Program-made: the position numbers and the translations under genes
Source of the DNA: Parendozoicomonas sp. Alg238-R29
GTDB lineage: Bacteria > Pseudomonadota > Gammaproteobacteria > Pseudomonadales > Endozoicomonadaceae
DNA length: 58,949 nt
Assembly (NCBI RefSeq): GCF_947331445.1
Contig: NZ_CAMZOG010000021.1
Coordinates: 1-58,949 of the forward strand
Direction of reading: 5' to 3'
Shown here: positions 1-8,900 of the stretch, piece by piece
How positions within the stretch are numbered: position 1 is the first letter of the stretch
Layout: every line of letters begins with the position of its first letter
Notes under the pieces: model-generated
What the model was told of the DNA's origin: nothing
The model's input: the letters and a program-made list of their open reading frames with translations, nothing else
The model's database searches: none

Positions 1-1
1 T

Positions 2-550
2 CAGGGCACGCAGTTTGTGGGCAGGATGAAAACCTCAGCAGTTTACGAAGTCGTTGAATGTCGTGAAACGACAGACGACTCTATCCTGGAAGACCAAATC
101 ATCAGGCTCTCTTCTGACAAAGGTCGAAAGGACTGTCCAACTGATCTCAGGCGGGTCAAGATTTGCCGGGAAGAAGACGGCAAAGTACTGGTTTTTATCA
201 GTAACGATCTAAAGAGAAGTGCTGCAGAGATTGCCGCCTTGTATAAATCCCGCTGGCAAATCGAACTGTTCTTCAAGTGGATTAAGCAGAATCTGAAGGT
301 GAAGCGGTTCCTTGGGCGCAGTGAAAATGCTGTAAAAATACAGGTGCTCACAGCAATGATTGCCTACCTCCTGCTGCGCCTGGCTCAGATCACAACACCC
401 TGCAAATTGTCGTTACAGCAAATAGCCCGAAGAGTCAGTCTTAATCTGACCCGCCGTTGCTCTTTGTTGGAATTATTCAGTGATCCGCCGGATAGCATGG
501 AAGTCAATTCACTCCAGAATCAGGGGAGTCTGGAACTGGTTTATGCTTAA
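2..550 (+). CDS. IS4-family transposase, C-terminal part (5' end outside window)
   Basis: The frame is open to the left edge, so the GTG at 17 is an internal codon and the gene starts outside the window. The protein carries the exact IS4 signature Y-x2-R-x3-E-x6-K (residues YKSRWQIELFFKWIK), which contains the catalytic Glu of the DDE triad, followed by a hydrophobic helix (LTAMIAYLLLRLAQ). This is typical of the C-terminal third of IS4-type transposases that cut and paste insertion sequences. The frame ends normally with TAA at 548-550. Whether the copy is intact cannot be told without the upstream sequence. The debris to its right suggests repeated insertion at this spot. Confidence 0.85.
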   Translation, partial: QGTQFVGRMKTSAVYEVVECRETTDDSILEDQIIRLSSDKGRKDCPTDLRRVKICREEDGKVLVFISNDLKRSAAEIAALYKSRWQIELFFKWIKQNLKVKRFLGRSENAVKIQVLTAMIAYLLLRLAQITTPCKLSLQQIARRVSLNLTRRCSLLELFSDPPDSMEVNSLQNQGSLELVYA

Positions 551-563
551 CCGGACAGTAGTG
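551..563 (+). repeat. possible right terminal inverted repeat of the IS4 element
   Basis: Immediately after the transposase stop comes ccggacagtagtg, which is placed where an IS right end would be. The left end is outside the window, so the inverted-repeat partner cannot be checked. The call is positional inference only. Confidence 0.3.
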
Positions 564-623
564 TAAATAGATATGTTTTCTGAGCCTGAAAATAAAACAT
601 CAACACATCTTGGTCTCAGCTAA

Positions 624-794
624 AATTATTTTTTAACCAGCCAGGGATGGCGGATGTACTTAAAGATTTGTTCAGGGAATGAACATTTGAAGACCTCAAG
701 CACTCTAACTCGTTATAAATGGTTTAAAGATGCAGTGAAATCGCACTGGCGGATTTATCGGGAAGCCTTGGTTGCCAGTTTTCTTATTAACTGA
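624..794 (+). pseudogene. fragment of a type I secretion ABC transporter/ATPase (LapB/RTX-exporter type)
   Basis: A short open stretch (in-frame ATG at 654, preceded by a stop at 621, stop at 792-794) reads WFKDAVKSHWRIYREALVAS then FLIN. This pattern of W, then IYR-(D/E)-x-L-x-A-S-x-x-IN is what I know from the junction between the N-terminal peptidase-like domain and the first membrane helix of type I secretion ATPases. In those proteins it continues into LFALAxPLFVMNVYDRVVPN; here the similarity stops just where the next IS-like sequence begins. I read it as a remnant of an exporter gene cut by a transposon. The identification rests on about 30 residues remembered from the family, so it is moderate. 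An unrelated short ORF is the alternative. Confidence 0.4.
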
Positions 795-834
795 AGTTAC
801 GCACTGAACATCAAAGTTTGGCATTATTACCGCC

Positions 835-1089
835 ATGAGAAATGACCTAATCGAACTGTATTCTGACTATTTGCTGTCATCCTATGGCAAAACCACAGCC
901 ACAGGCTTGTCTGACTTGCTTGATGGTGCCTACAGCCATGATCAGTTTTCCCAGCTACTCTCTTCCAACGATTTTTCCAGCCAAACCCTTTGGACATTCG
1001 TAAAACCTGTCGTAAGAGAAGTTGAAAGTCCTGACGGTGTTCTCATCTTTGATGACACCATTCAGGAAAGGAGCCGGAGTTATTTATAA
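835..1089 (+). pseudogene. transposase N-terminal fragment (IS701/IS4-like DDE family)
   Basis: The 84 codons give a recognisable transposase N-terminus: an initial MRNDLIELYSDYLLSS segment, then LSDLLDGAYSHDQFSQLLSS, then DGVLIFDDTIQE, where the first catalytic Asp of the DDE triad lies in FDDT. In the full family the protein continues for about 250 more residues. Here homology ends after DDTIQE and the frame runs into the palindrome at 1073-1100 and stops. The rest of the element is missing, so it is a dead stub. It is a different IS family from the element at 2-550. Confidence 0.75.
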
Positions 1090-1107
1090 ATAACTCCGGC
1101 CTTTTTA
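1073..1107. terminator. perfect 28-bp palindrome, probable hairpin terminator
   Basis: Positions 1073-1086 and 1087-1100 are exact reverse complements (14-bp arms, GCCGGAGTTATTTA and its complement, with no spacer). CTTTTT follows on the plus strand. The minus-strand gene ends at 1105, right beside it, so the hairpin could stop transcription from either side. The minus-strand exit lacks a good T run (it reads TCCTTTCC). The transposase stub ends exactly here. It may be a REP-type palindrome rather than a plain terminator (see the element at 47818). Confidence 0.6.
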
Positions 1108-1683
1108 AGATATTTGGTACACCTGCCAGAGCGCATCTTCATACGCTCCACCAAAATCAATTCTGGTAATACTCTCAACATCAAACATATCCAGAGTGCT
1201 TTCAAACTTTGCATCTGGAGACATGCACTGAAGATAGAGCAAGTCGTTATCGATTTTATTCAGTCGGCCAATCCAACAAACAGAAGGGTCAGTAATCTCC
1301 TGATGCACCGTAATCAACGGACTTAATCGTGCAGCTGTTCGAAGGGCTTTCTGCATGGAATCAAGATTGATAATACCAGGATGCCGAGGTTCCTGCTTTT
1401 TCAGCTTAAGAGCTTTCATCAAAAACTCCTGCTGAGGAACCGGGCGTTCGATATGGCTGATATCAGAGCGGCGAATAACCTGGAAACCATTTAGATCAAT
1501 CTGATCACTGATGATTTGCAGCAGAAGCAGGTCACGGCTGGCATCCATCAAAATACCACTGGTCCAGGCATCTTCACCTTCAACGCGTTGCCGAAAAATG
1601 CGGATACAGGAATGCAGAGGCAACAGCTTGTCCGGCATCGTCCGTATTTCCTGATACTGTCTTTCAGTTACAAACTCAGGCAT
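1105..1683 (-). CDS. conserved hypothetical protein with two similar beta-rich segments
   Basis: The 192-residue protein has no signal peptide or membrane segment. Two stretches look like an internal duplication of a small beta fold: about residues 40-77 (GILMDASRDLLLLQIISDQ ending in RRSDISHIE) and about residues 138-180 (WIGRLNKIDNDLLYLQCMSP ending in DVESITRIDFGG). Each has a Gly-x-Leu turn, a D-x-LLLLQ strand and an I-x-(R/H)-I-(E/D) strand, loosely like Sm-fold or HutD-like barrels. I do not recognise the family. The ATG overlaps the end of the upstream mechanosensitive channel gene by 8 bases, so the two are probably translationally coupled and the protein may serve that channel. No function is assigned. 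Confidence 0.75.
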   Translation of the reverse strand: MPEFVTERQYQEIRTMPDKLLPLHSCIRIFRQRVEGEDAWTSGILMDASRDLLLLQIISDQIDLNGFQVIRRSDISHIERPVPQQEFLMKALKLKKQEPRHPGIINLDSMQKALRTAARLSPLITVHQEITDPSVCWIGRLNKIDNDLLYLQCMSPDAKFESTLDMFDVESITRIDFGGAYEDALWQVYQIS

Positions 1684-4600
1684 GTCCAGCTCCCGGTGAG
1701 CGCAAGAAAATATCTTGTTTGGGGTACGCTACAGTGACCCCGTGCTCCCGGAATAGTTCCTGAACCCGTGCATTTAATTCATCCCTGACCGGCAAACGGT
1801 CATCCACATGTGCCACATGTGTACGCAGCTCATACATCAGAGAACTGTTGCTGTACTCCATCAGGAGCACCAGTGTTTCTGGCTGTTCAACAGTCCTTGA
1901 ATGCTCACTGGCAGCCTGATGCAACAGTTTTTGCACCAACTTGGGATCTGTACCATGAGCAACCTCAAATGGCAGGATAATTCGAACAATTGAGTTACTC
2001 AAAGACCAGTTAATCAGCTTCTCACCCATCAACATTTTGTTGGGAATTATGATTTCTTTGTTGTCCCAATCAGTCACAGTCGTGGAGCGGATTCTAATTC
2101 TTGAAACTTCACCGTTCAGCTCCCCAAGAGTAATGGTGTCGCCAAGGCGAATGGGGCGTTCGAACAGAATAATCAGGCCAGCTACAAAGTTGGCAACAAT
2201 CTCCTGTAAACCAATACCAATACCAATACCCAGAGCCGCAACTAACCACTGCAGTTTGGCCCAGCTGGCACCAAGAAAACTCAAAGCCGTTAAAAAGCCA
2301 ATACAGGAGATAATGTAACTGAGCAGTGTTGTCATCGCATAACTGCTGCCTGCCCGAAGTTTCATACGGGACAACAGGGTGACTTCCAGAAGGCCGGGCA
2401 GGTTTCGAGCCAGGATAAAGCTGGTAGCCAGAGTCACCATACTCAATAGAAGGTCGCTTAACCGCACAGTGAAAGGTACCCCACCCTCCTGATCTGGAGA
2501 GAATTCCCAAAGCGTCACGTTATCCAGAACATTCAACAGGGCAAACAGCTCTTTCCAGAACCAGTACAGGCCGATGAACAGGCCGACAATCATCAGAGCA
2601 TTCAGTAAACGGAGTGACTGCTGATTAATAGTGGCAAGGTCAAGATTGGGTTCTTCAACATTTTCCCCGTCTTTGCTGGCGGCGCGCTTTTTCAGAGCAC
2701 GGGTAAAGGCCAGTCTGCGCTCGGCCACATTCAGGCTGCGAATGACAAGAGCCTGGAGAAGAACAGCTGCGCCAACCATATACAGGGTTCCGGCAAGCTG
2801 GAACTGTAAAATCAATGTGGAATAGTAATAACCGGCTGCAGTAAGAATAAGTTGGGCAAAGGCAATCAATACCAATGCCAGCGTGAGAATAATATGGAGG
2901 AACCTGGAACCAAACAGGTAGCTGCTTGCCTGCATTAACCGGAACAACATCCAGCCCTGTAACAAGGAACCTGCCATAAGCAGGGTCATCCCTAAAATAT
3001 CCTGATTCAAATCCGTAGGCTGATCTTTCGCCAAACTCACGGTCAGTAACAGAGGAACCATGACCGATCGTAAACGGATAAGCAGCATCTGAACTTTACG
3101 ACACTGGACTGGCGGCCAGCGGAAATGAGTAACGGCGATGTTGTGTGGTCGGTGAATCTGTATCGCCATGGATAAAAGCAACCAAGCAATCGCTGTGACA
3201 ATAAATGCTGAGCCGAGATTGACCACTCCAACGGAATAATCATTTCCCGACAAAAGTGCCATACCGGTGAAGCCCATTATCACAGGCAGAGGCATAACCT
3301 GTAGAAGGCTCAAACCAAGTGCCACAGGAGTAAGAGTCAGAGTATCGTGTCGAACATTCCCCATCTTACGGGTCAATGTCCGCTGTAAGGCCATAAATGT
3401 TCTACGCCGGGTGTGAAGCAACAGCACCAGCGCAACAACAATGGAAACAAACAACCAGTTATTCTGGCCATAATCTGTAAGGGCAAACAGGATTCCATCC
3501 CAGGGAATGTTGGTGAACTGATGCCAGAGCATTTTCGGCAACTGCTGTATCCAATCAACACCAATAGCCTGGTTACTGGCAATCCAGAAAAGTCTCTCTT
3601 CAAGAGTTGTCGAAAGCTCTCGACTTTGAGTATCAAGATTCTTTTGATCAAGATCGAGACTGGTAGCAGTACTAAGCAGTGTCCCAACTTCACCTGAAAG
3701 GTCTTCCAGCAACACCTGCCGGTTTTTCATCAGGCGCAGGAGCTCTTTGGTGTCCTGGGGGCTGAACACATGCTCTGATTTGTGCTGTTCAATAACCACA
3801 TCAACCCGGGCTTCCGGACTGGCCAGCTCTTGACGTTGCTGGTCGTACTGAAACTTTTGCAAACGAGCCTGGGCAACAACATCTGAAATCCCAGGGTCGA
3901 TACTGAAATGAGGAAGAGTCATCAAGTTTTCCCGGAGCATCCGGGCAAGCACCCGGTTTTCTCCGAGAAGCACTGACTGCTGGCGAACAGTCTGGCTAAT
4001 ATTGCTTAGCTTGCTCAGCTGATTCCTGACCTTAGAACTTTTGGCTGTCAGCTGACTCAGGCGATCGGAAATAGACAGCAATTGCTGACTCATTTCCATA
4101 TTCAATGCGGCCTGAGCCTGAAGAACACTTTTCCCTGCTGTAGAGCGATTCAGTCGTGAAGCTGTTGCCACTGCTTTTTCACTGGCAGCTCTGCGCTTGA
4201 AGTTAATAATGGTCTGCATGGACAGAACTTCCTGCTCCAGCAGTTGAACTCTTCGGGTGAGCAGCCGTTGCTGCATTGTTTCGAGATCAAGCAGAGTACT
4301 GCTGGAACGTATTTCCACGTTCAGGCGGGAGTCTTGATGTTGCAAAGCATTCGATTCAGCTTGCAGCAGGATTCTTTTCTTCTCTTTAAGGTCTGCTGTT
4401 GTTTCGCTATCAACATCCAGAAGATTGATCTGGGCTGTGATGTCTTTCAGACGATCCTGATTCTTGCTGATGATGGCCTGGTTTCTTTCCGGGCGGGCAC
4501 GGCCATGGGTTATCTGGTTGGAAATACGTGTGAGCTGGTTTTGGAGTTCTGTGATCTCTTCGAGTCTGCTATCCAACAACTTGCGCAATTCATCAACAGG

Positions 4601-4939
4601 CTGATGACGATACTTTTCCAACAATGTTGTGTCTGAAGGCAGCGGAAGACTATCCATTTGCTTTTGCTGTTTGACCAGTTCATCTGGCGCATTATCAACC
4701 TGTTTTTTTAAGTTCTTCAGCTGCTCCTGTTCAGATGCTGCCAGCCGGAGAAAAGTCAGGGTTTTGCGGTAAATATCAGAAAGCTCAGACTCTTTCTCAC
4801 TCAGCGCTTTTTCCGCAGGTTTCATCTGCTCAAGGGCCTTGGAAATGGCCTCCTGACTGGGCAGTCTCGGAGAAGATGTTTCCGCCAGAAGTGAGCAGGA
4901 AAACAGAGCTGTAAAGATAACTATCGCCAGCGTGCGCAT
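1676..4939 (-). CDS. large mechanosensitive channel of the MscK/MscM (KefA/YjeP) type
   Basis: The 1,087-residue length matches the E. coli relatives MscK and MscM (about 1,110). In order it has a signal peptide (MRTLAIVIFTALFSCSLLA), about 450 residues of periplasmic coiled coil rich in Gln, Leu and Lys (MscS_porin-like), several membrane helices from about residue 490 to 860, and a C-terminal MscS core. In that core GIGIGIGLQEIVANFVAGLI is the pore-lining helix, and FERPIRLGDTITLGELNGEV with IIPNKMLMGEKLINWS form the beta domain. The family opens under membrane tension and releases solutes during hypo-osmotic shock. Whether this one is closer to MscK (K+-regulated) or to MscM cannot be settled by eye. 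The ATG at 4939 begins a good signal peptide, and the next gene overlaps its end. Confidence 0.92.
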   Translation of the reverse strand: MRTLAIVIFTALFSCSLLAETSSPRLPSQEAISKALEQMKPAEKALSEKESELSDIYRKTLTFLRLAASEQEQLKNLKKQVDNAPDELVKQQKQMDSLPLPSDTTLLEKYRHQPVDELRKLLDSRLEEITELQNQLTRISNQITHGRARPERNQAIISKNQDRLKDITAQINLLDVDSETTADLKEKKRILLQAESNALQHQDSRLNVEIRSSSTLLDLETMQQRLLTRRVQLLEQEVLSMQTIINFKRRAASEKAVATASRLNRSTAGKSVLQAQAALNMEMSQQLLSISDRLSQLTAKSSKVRNQLSKLSNISQTVRQQSVLLGENRVLARMLRENLMTLPHFSIDPGISDVVAQARLQKFQYDQQRQELASPEARVDVVIEQHKSEHVFSPQDTKELLRLMKNRQVLLEDLSGEVGTLLSTATSLDLDQKNLDTQSRELSTTLEERLFWIASNQAIGVDWIQQLPKMLWHQFTNIPWDGILFALTDYGQNNWLFVSIVVALVLLLHTRRRTFMALQRTLTRKMGNVRHDTLTLTPVALGLSLLQVMPLPVIMGFTGMALLSGNDYSVGVVNLGSAFIVTAIAWLLLSMAIQIHRPHNIAVTHFRWPPVQCRKVQMLLIRLRSVMVPLLLTVSLAKDQPTDLNQDILGMTLLMAGSLLQGWMLFRLMQASSYLFGSRFLHIILTLALVLIAFAQLILTAAGYYYSTLILQFQLAGTLYMVGAAVLLQALVIRSLNVAERRLAFTRALKKRAASKDGENVEEPNLDLATINQQSLRLLNALMIVGLFIGLYWFWKELFALLNVLDNVTLWEFSPDQEGGVPFTVRLSDLLLSMVTLATSFILARNLPGLLEVTLLSRMKLRAGSSYAMTTLLSYIISCIGFLTALSFLGASWAKLQWLVAALGIGIGIGLQEIVANFVAGLIILFERPIRLGDTITLGELNGEVSRIRIRSTTVTDWDNKEIIIPNKMLMGEKLINWSLSNSIVRIILPFEVAHGTDPKLVQKLLHQAASEHSRTVEQPETLVLLMEYSNSSLMYELRTHVAHVDDRLPVRDELNARVQELFREHGVTVAYPKQDIFLRSPGAGHA

Positions 4940-5171
4940 ACGAAAAGGACGTCCCGGTCACAGTGTTTTATTAAACATTAATAGGTTTAATAAAGTGTAG
5001 CGGGGCTAGCAGTCTTTAAAGGGTCGTGAATCAGCGAGAATTGCGTTGCGCCATGACTACGCCGTTTGAAACAATTCAAATGCAGAAAACCACTATGAAA
5101 ATCAAAAAACAGGCGGGCTGTCAGAGTTTCCGCTGCCAACACCTCCAAGGTCGTGCTGGCAGCCGGTTTAA

Positions 5172-6155
5172 TCAAAACAGTTTCAGTGGTTCCTCATCCA
5201 GAGCAGACATCTGTTCTCTCAACTCCAGAATATGATCTGCCCAGTAACGTTCACTGTTAAACCATGGAAAAGCGATGGGGAATGCCGGATCTTCCCAACG
5301 TTTTGCCAACCAGGCGCTGTAGTTCATTAATCGCAAAGTTCGGAGGTATTCCACAAGGTTCAACTCAGCAGGATTGAAATTATGGAACTCGTTATAACCA
5401 TCAATCAGTTCTGAAAGCTGAGCCATTTTGTGCTGCCTGTCTCCATTCAGAAACATCCACAAATCCTGAATCGCCGGACCATTGATGCAGTCATCGAAAT
5501 CTACAAAGTGAAAAACATCATCCCGGCACAGGATATTACCAACATGGCAGTCGCCGTGGAGCCTGATAATGTCCGGTTTATTTGCTGCATCAATCACTTC
5601 GAGCTTATCAATAAGATCTCTGGCCAGAGTTTCATAAGCCGGAATCAGGCTTTGGGGAATAGAGTCACTTTCCAGCAAGTAAGAGGCACTGTCTTTGGCG
5701 TAACGCTGCAGGCTGATTTCCGTACGATAACTGAAAGTTCGTGTTGAACCCGCATTATGAATACGCCCCATAAGCTGACCAAGGCTGAATAGATGATCCA
5801 TATTATCCAGCTCTGGAGCATGACCACCTTTGCGGATATAAATACTGAACATAAAACCGGCAAAATCGTGAAGAGTTTTACCGCTTTTATCGGCAATGGG
5901 GGGAACAACGGAAATATCCAAATCAACAAGTTCTCTGGCAAAGGCGTGCTCTTCCAGAATTTGTTCCCGACTCCAGCGATTCGGGCGATAGAACTTCACA
6001 ATAACCGGTTGTTCGTCCTCAATACCAACCTGATAAACACGGTTCTCATAACTGTTCAGAGCAAGAATGCGGGCATCGCTGAAATACCCTAGCGACTCAA
6101 CGGCATCAATCACGGTGTCCGGAGTCAGGGATTCATAAGGATGCTGAGTGGTCAT
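5172..6155 (-). CDS. srkA: stress response kinase A (SrkA/YihE/RdoA)
   Basis: The family is a Ser/Thr kinase of the choline/aminoglycoside-kinase fold that counters stress-induced death signals in E. coli and works in the cytoplasm. The protein has the N-lobe YENRVYQVGIEDEQPVIVKF, the helix Glu in EEHAFARELV, the catalytic loop LHGDCHVGNIL (Asp and Asn) and the metal-binding Asp in HFVDFDDC. Starting at the ATG at 6155 gives MTTQHPYESLTPDTV and 327 residues, against 328 in E. coli. The frame stays open upstream to 6392, but those codons show no family similarity and would overlap the pilin gene. No partner gene is adjacent; the srkA-dsbA pairing of enterics is absent. Confidence 0.92.
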   Translation of the reverse strand: MTTQHPYESLTPDTVIDAVESLGYFSDARILALNSYENRVYQVGIEDEQPVIVKFYRPNRWSREQILEEHAFARELVDLDISVVPPIADKSGKTLHDFAGFMFSIYIRKGGHAPELDNMDHLFSLGQLMGRIHNAGSTRTFSYRTEISLQRYAKDSASYLLESDSIPQSLIPAYETLARDLIDKLEVIDAANKPDIIRLHGDCHVGNILCRDDVFHFVDFDDCINGPAIQDLWMFLNGDRQHKMAQLSELIDGYNEFHNFNPAELNLVEYLRTLRLMNYSAWLAKRWEDPAFPIAFPWFNSERYWADHILELREQMSALDEEPLKLF

Positions 6156-6319
6156 TGCAGGCTCCGGAGCGGAAAAGTCCCTTATTGTAGGGAGCCTACC
6201 AGAAGTGTTCACTGGTTTTTTAAAAAGAATCGGTAGTCTTTGTGACCAGAGTGCGTTGCAGCCTCTTGAAAGGCAACCAACATTCCGGCGGGGCTGGGTG
6301 CGATTGTAGTGCACACACC

Positions 6320-6754
6320 CTAACGACATCTCTCTGGTAGATATTGCGAAGGGACAACTGCACCGGCATTGGTTGAAGAACGGCACGTCCACTCAATACT
6401 GCCATTCTGATCCGATGCTATAAGCAACAGTTGAGCGTCATCTACAACTTTTGCATTGTAAGTGATTCTTAGAGTATCCCCATCAACGACAATACTCTTC
6501 ACAGAATTACCAGAAATAATCCCAGGAGAACCCGCCGCCATATTGTTCGCAGGCCAAGTACCATATGTACCGTAATAATCTGCGACTGTTGCTTTGAGGG
6601 CAGAAGCCATACTCAACCCTTCAGCCATATGAGTTCGTTTGGTATAAACCTGATAAGCATACAGGGCCACAACAGCAAGAATCCCAATAATCAGCGTAAC
6701 TATCATCAGTTCAATTAACGTGAATCCATTACTTTTTTCGGGTTTGTTTTCCAT
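6320..6754 (-). CDS. type IV pilin-like protein (PilE/PilA family, prepilin leader)
   Basis: The protein starts with a short charged leader and the prepilin peptidase site G|FTLIELM, with the Glu at mature position 5. A hydrophobic assembly helix follows (VTLIIGILAVVALYAY). The C-terminal half is a small variable domain with two Cys (in WTCRSS and near the end, PERCR), fitting a pilin C-terminal disulfide loop. The ATG at 6754 is preferred because AAGGA lies 7-8 bases upstream; the ATG at 6760 is too close to it, and the frame extends to 6793. The mature domain is short for a major pilin, so it may be a minor pilin or a secondary subunit. It stands alone between srkA and comF, away from the pilA locus at 49 kb. 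Confidence 0.85.
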   Translation of the reverse strand: MENKPEKSNGFTLIELMIVTLIIGILAVVALYAYQVYTKRTHMAEGLSMASALKATVADYYGTYGTWPANNMAAGSPGIISGNSVKSIVVDGDTLRITYNAKVVDDAQLLLIASDQNGSIEWTCRSSTNAGAVVPSQYLPERCR

Positions 6755-6974
6755 ATTCATGTCCTTATGTATTGGATTCCTGCTCAGCGACATCTGAGAA
6801 GCAGGTATTCATCAACACTTGCTCTCAGAGGCGAAGCCATAACCTGATTTTGAAGCACAATTCGATAAGTTCACCGAATAAGCCTAGCAGCTTAGAGGGT
6901 GTTCTCAATTAGGCAACACTGAGCTCGAAGCCAAAACCTCAACAGACCCTAACTACAAGAGAATTTAACACTCT

Positions 6975-7715
6975 TTACACAGAGGGAGTGCGAGCCACAC
7001 ACCATACATCTACTGTTTCTACACCGTGTTTCTTCAACACTTTACAGAGTTCTTCCGTTGTCGCTCCGGTAGTCATCACATCATCCACCACAGCAACGTG
7101 CTTGTACGGTACCGGTTTTCTGAGTGCAAAAGCATTCTGCATATTTTGCTTCCGCTTGTTGGCAGATAAGCCCTGCTGGGACTGATCGTTATTCCTGCGT
7201 TTGACCAAGTGGTGGTACACAGGAATATCTATTGCTTTCGAGAGTTGCTCAGCAATAACACCGGCCTGATTAAAACCACGTTTTCTTAGTTTCCACCAAT
7301 GCAGAGGTACAGGAATAAGAGCTTCTGGCCACGGTTTATCGCAGTAATCTTTTTGGAGATTGTTTATCAGGTGTTTGACCAGTGGACGCGCATAAACAAT
7401 CTGACGGTTGTATTTCACTCTCTGCAGCATTGTTGAGACCGGGAACGCATATTCAAGGGGGGCAACACAGCTATCAAACATGCGAGACTGCTTTTGGCAC
7501 GTGCCACACAGAATGTGGTCATTTACCGTTAAAGGGTCTTTGCACTTTTCACAACTCCATTGTGGATATGGCAAAGCCAGCAAGCACTGCTCACACACTC
7601 CCTGAACCGGGGAGCAACGCGCACAACATAAAAAGCATGTAGCAACCCCCAATCGATCAAAAAACAACCACACGTCAACCACCAATAAAAACATCGGTTG
7701 ACTGAATGTGCGCAT
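6975..7715 (-). CDS. comF: ComF/GntX family phosphoribosyltransferase-like protein
   Basis: The N-terminus is a Cys-rich zinc-binding module ([20 protein letters not shown]). The C-terminal half is a type I phosphoribosyltransferase domain with the PRPP-binding motif [13 protein letters not shown] near residue 210 and the family signature [17 protein letters not shown]. ComF proteins are needed for DNA uptake in naturally competent bacteria, and E. coli GntX helps use DNA as food. The 246-residue length is normal. Translation may start at 7715 or at the second Met (7694), since family members usually begin close to the first Cys cluster. It is divergent from bioB, and its 5' end overlaps the bioB promoter. 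With two pilins in the window, a natural-transformation link is possible but unproven. Confidence 0.9.
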   Translation of the reverse strand: MRTFSQPMFLLVVDVWLFFDRLGVATCFLCCARCSPVQGVCEQCLLALPYPQWSCEKCKDPLTVNDHILCGTCQKQSRMFDSCVAPLEYAFPVSTMLQRVKYNRQIVYARPLVKHLINNLQKDYCDKPWPEALIPVPLHWWKLRKRGFNQAGVIAEQLSKAIDIPVYHHLVKRRNNDQSQQGLSANKRKQNMQNAFALRKPVPYKHVAVVDDVMTTGATTEELCKVLKKHGVETVDVWCVARTPSV

Positions 7716-7725
7716 AAGGTATTAT
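7698..7725 (+). promoter_or_regulatory. probable sigma-70 promoter of bioB
   Basis: TTGACT at 7698-7703 and TATTAT at 7720-7725 are separated by 16 bases. Each box is one base off consensus. The predicted start near 7732 leaves a leader of about 65 bases before the bioB ATG. The promoter overlaps the first codons of the divergent comF gene. I saw no BirA-type palindrome (TTGTAAACC or its complement) in 7690-7800. Confidence 0.55.
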
Positions 7726-7796
7726 CGCCAAAGTTAGAGTTCCCAGAAACACTCGGCCACAGAGCCGGGGTCAAACATAGTCTAAAGACCATTCCT

Positions 7797-8897
7797 ATGC
7801 CTGTACCCACAACGACCGCAACCGCCATGAATACACAGCACAATGGACAAGACTCCGTGACCCGTCACGACTGGAGCGTTGCAGAAGTTGAAGCTCTGTT
7901 CGCTACTCCGTTTAACGACCTCATGTTTCAGGCACAAACTGTACACCGCCAGCACTTTGATCCAAACGAAGTCCAGGTCAGCACTCTACTGTCTATCAAA
8001 ACCGGTGCCTGCCCGGAAGACTGTAAGTACTGCCCTCAGAGCGGTCACTACAACACCGGTTTGAAGAAAGAAAAACTGATGGAAGTGCAGCGAGTTCTGG
8101 AAAAAGCCAAACAGGCCAAAGAGTCCGGAACATCCCGTTTCTGCATGGGAGCGGCATGGAAAAACCCTCCAGCCAAAGACTTCCCTTATGTTTTGGAAAT
8201 GGTGAAAGGCGTTAAAGAGCTGGGGCTGGAAACCTGTATGACCCTGGGCAAACTAAGCCAGGAGCAAACGGAACAACTTAAAGAAGCCGGGTTGGATTAT
8301 TACAACCACAACCTGGACAGCTCTAAAGAATTTTACGACAGCATTATCACGACTCGCTCTTATTCCGATCGCATGGAAACGCTTTCCTATGTGCGCGATT
8401 CCGGCATGAAAATCTGCAGTGGCGGAATTGTGGGCATGGGCGAAACCGTTCGAGATCGCGCCGGGTTGCTGGTCAACCTTGCGAACTTGCCCGTTCACCC
8501 TGAAAGCGTTCCTATCAACATGCTAGTAAAGGTTGATGGTACTCCCCTTGGTGATATCGATGACCTGGAGCCATTTGATTTTATCCGCTGTATTGCTGTT
8601 GCACGGATCATGATGCCGAAATCCCACGTCCGTCTTTCCGCGGGCCGTGAAGAAATGAATGAACAAATGCAGTCCATGGCATTTCTTGCGGGCGCCAACT
8701 CTATTTTCTATGGAGAGTGTCTGCTGACTACACCAAACCCTGCTGCTCACAAAGACAAGATGCTGTTTGAAAAGCTAGGCATTCGCCCTGAGCGCCGGGT
8801 TGTTAAAAACGATGACAGCCAGCAGGAAGCCTCACTGCTGGAACAAGTACAGAAAAAACAGGACGAAGCTCTGTTTGTAGATGCCGCTGCGGTGTAA
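7797..8897 (+). CDS. bioB: biotin synthase BioB
   Basis: This radical-SAM enzyme inserts sulfur into dethiobiotin to make biotin. The CxxxCxxC cluster is in [20 protein letters not shown], and the other family blocks follow: [31 protein letters not shown], and [12 protein letters not shown] in place of the common NSIFYGDKLLTT. The Cys and Arg ligands of the second (2Fe-2S) cluster are also present. The ATG at 7797 gives 366 residues, with only a weak ribosome site (AAAGA). The ATG at 7827 (356 residues) is an alternative, since homology begins only at about RHDWS. The frame itself is open from 7698, which includes the promoter. It is the first gene of a bioB-bioF-bioH-like-bioC operon, three bases before bioF. 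Confidence 0.96.
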   Translation: MPVPTTTATAMNTQHNGQDSVTRHDWSVAEVEALFATPFNDLMFQAQTVHRQHFDPNEVQVSTLLSIKTGACPEDCKYCPQSGHYNTGLKKEKLMEVQRVLEKAKQAKESGTSRFCMGAAWKNPPAKDFPYVLEMVKGVKELGLETCMTLGKLSQEQTEQLKEAGLDYYNHNLDSSKEFYDSIITTRSYSDRMETLSYVRDSGMKICSGGIVGMGETVRDRAGLLVNLANLPVHPESVPINMLVKVDGTPLGDIDDLEPFDFIRCIAVARIMMPKSHVRLSAGREEMNEQMQSMAFLAGANSIFYGECLLTTPNPAAHKDKMLFEKLGIRPERRVVKNDDSQQEASLLEQVQKKQDEALFVDAAAV

Positions 8898-8900
8898 ACC

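Noticed and set aside
6156-6392. 79-residue N-terminal extension of SrkA
   Set aside because: It has no family similarity and overlaps the pilin gene; the ATG at 6155 gives the normal length.
7690-7800. BirA operator upstream of bioB
   Set aside because: No TTGTAAACC-type palindrome is visible on either strand.
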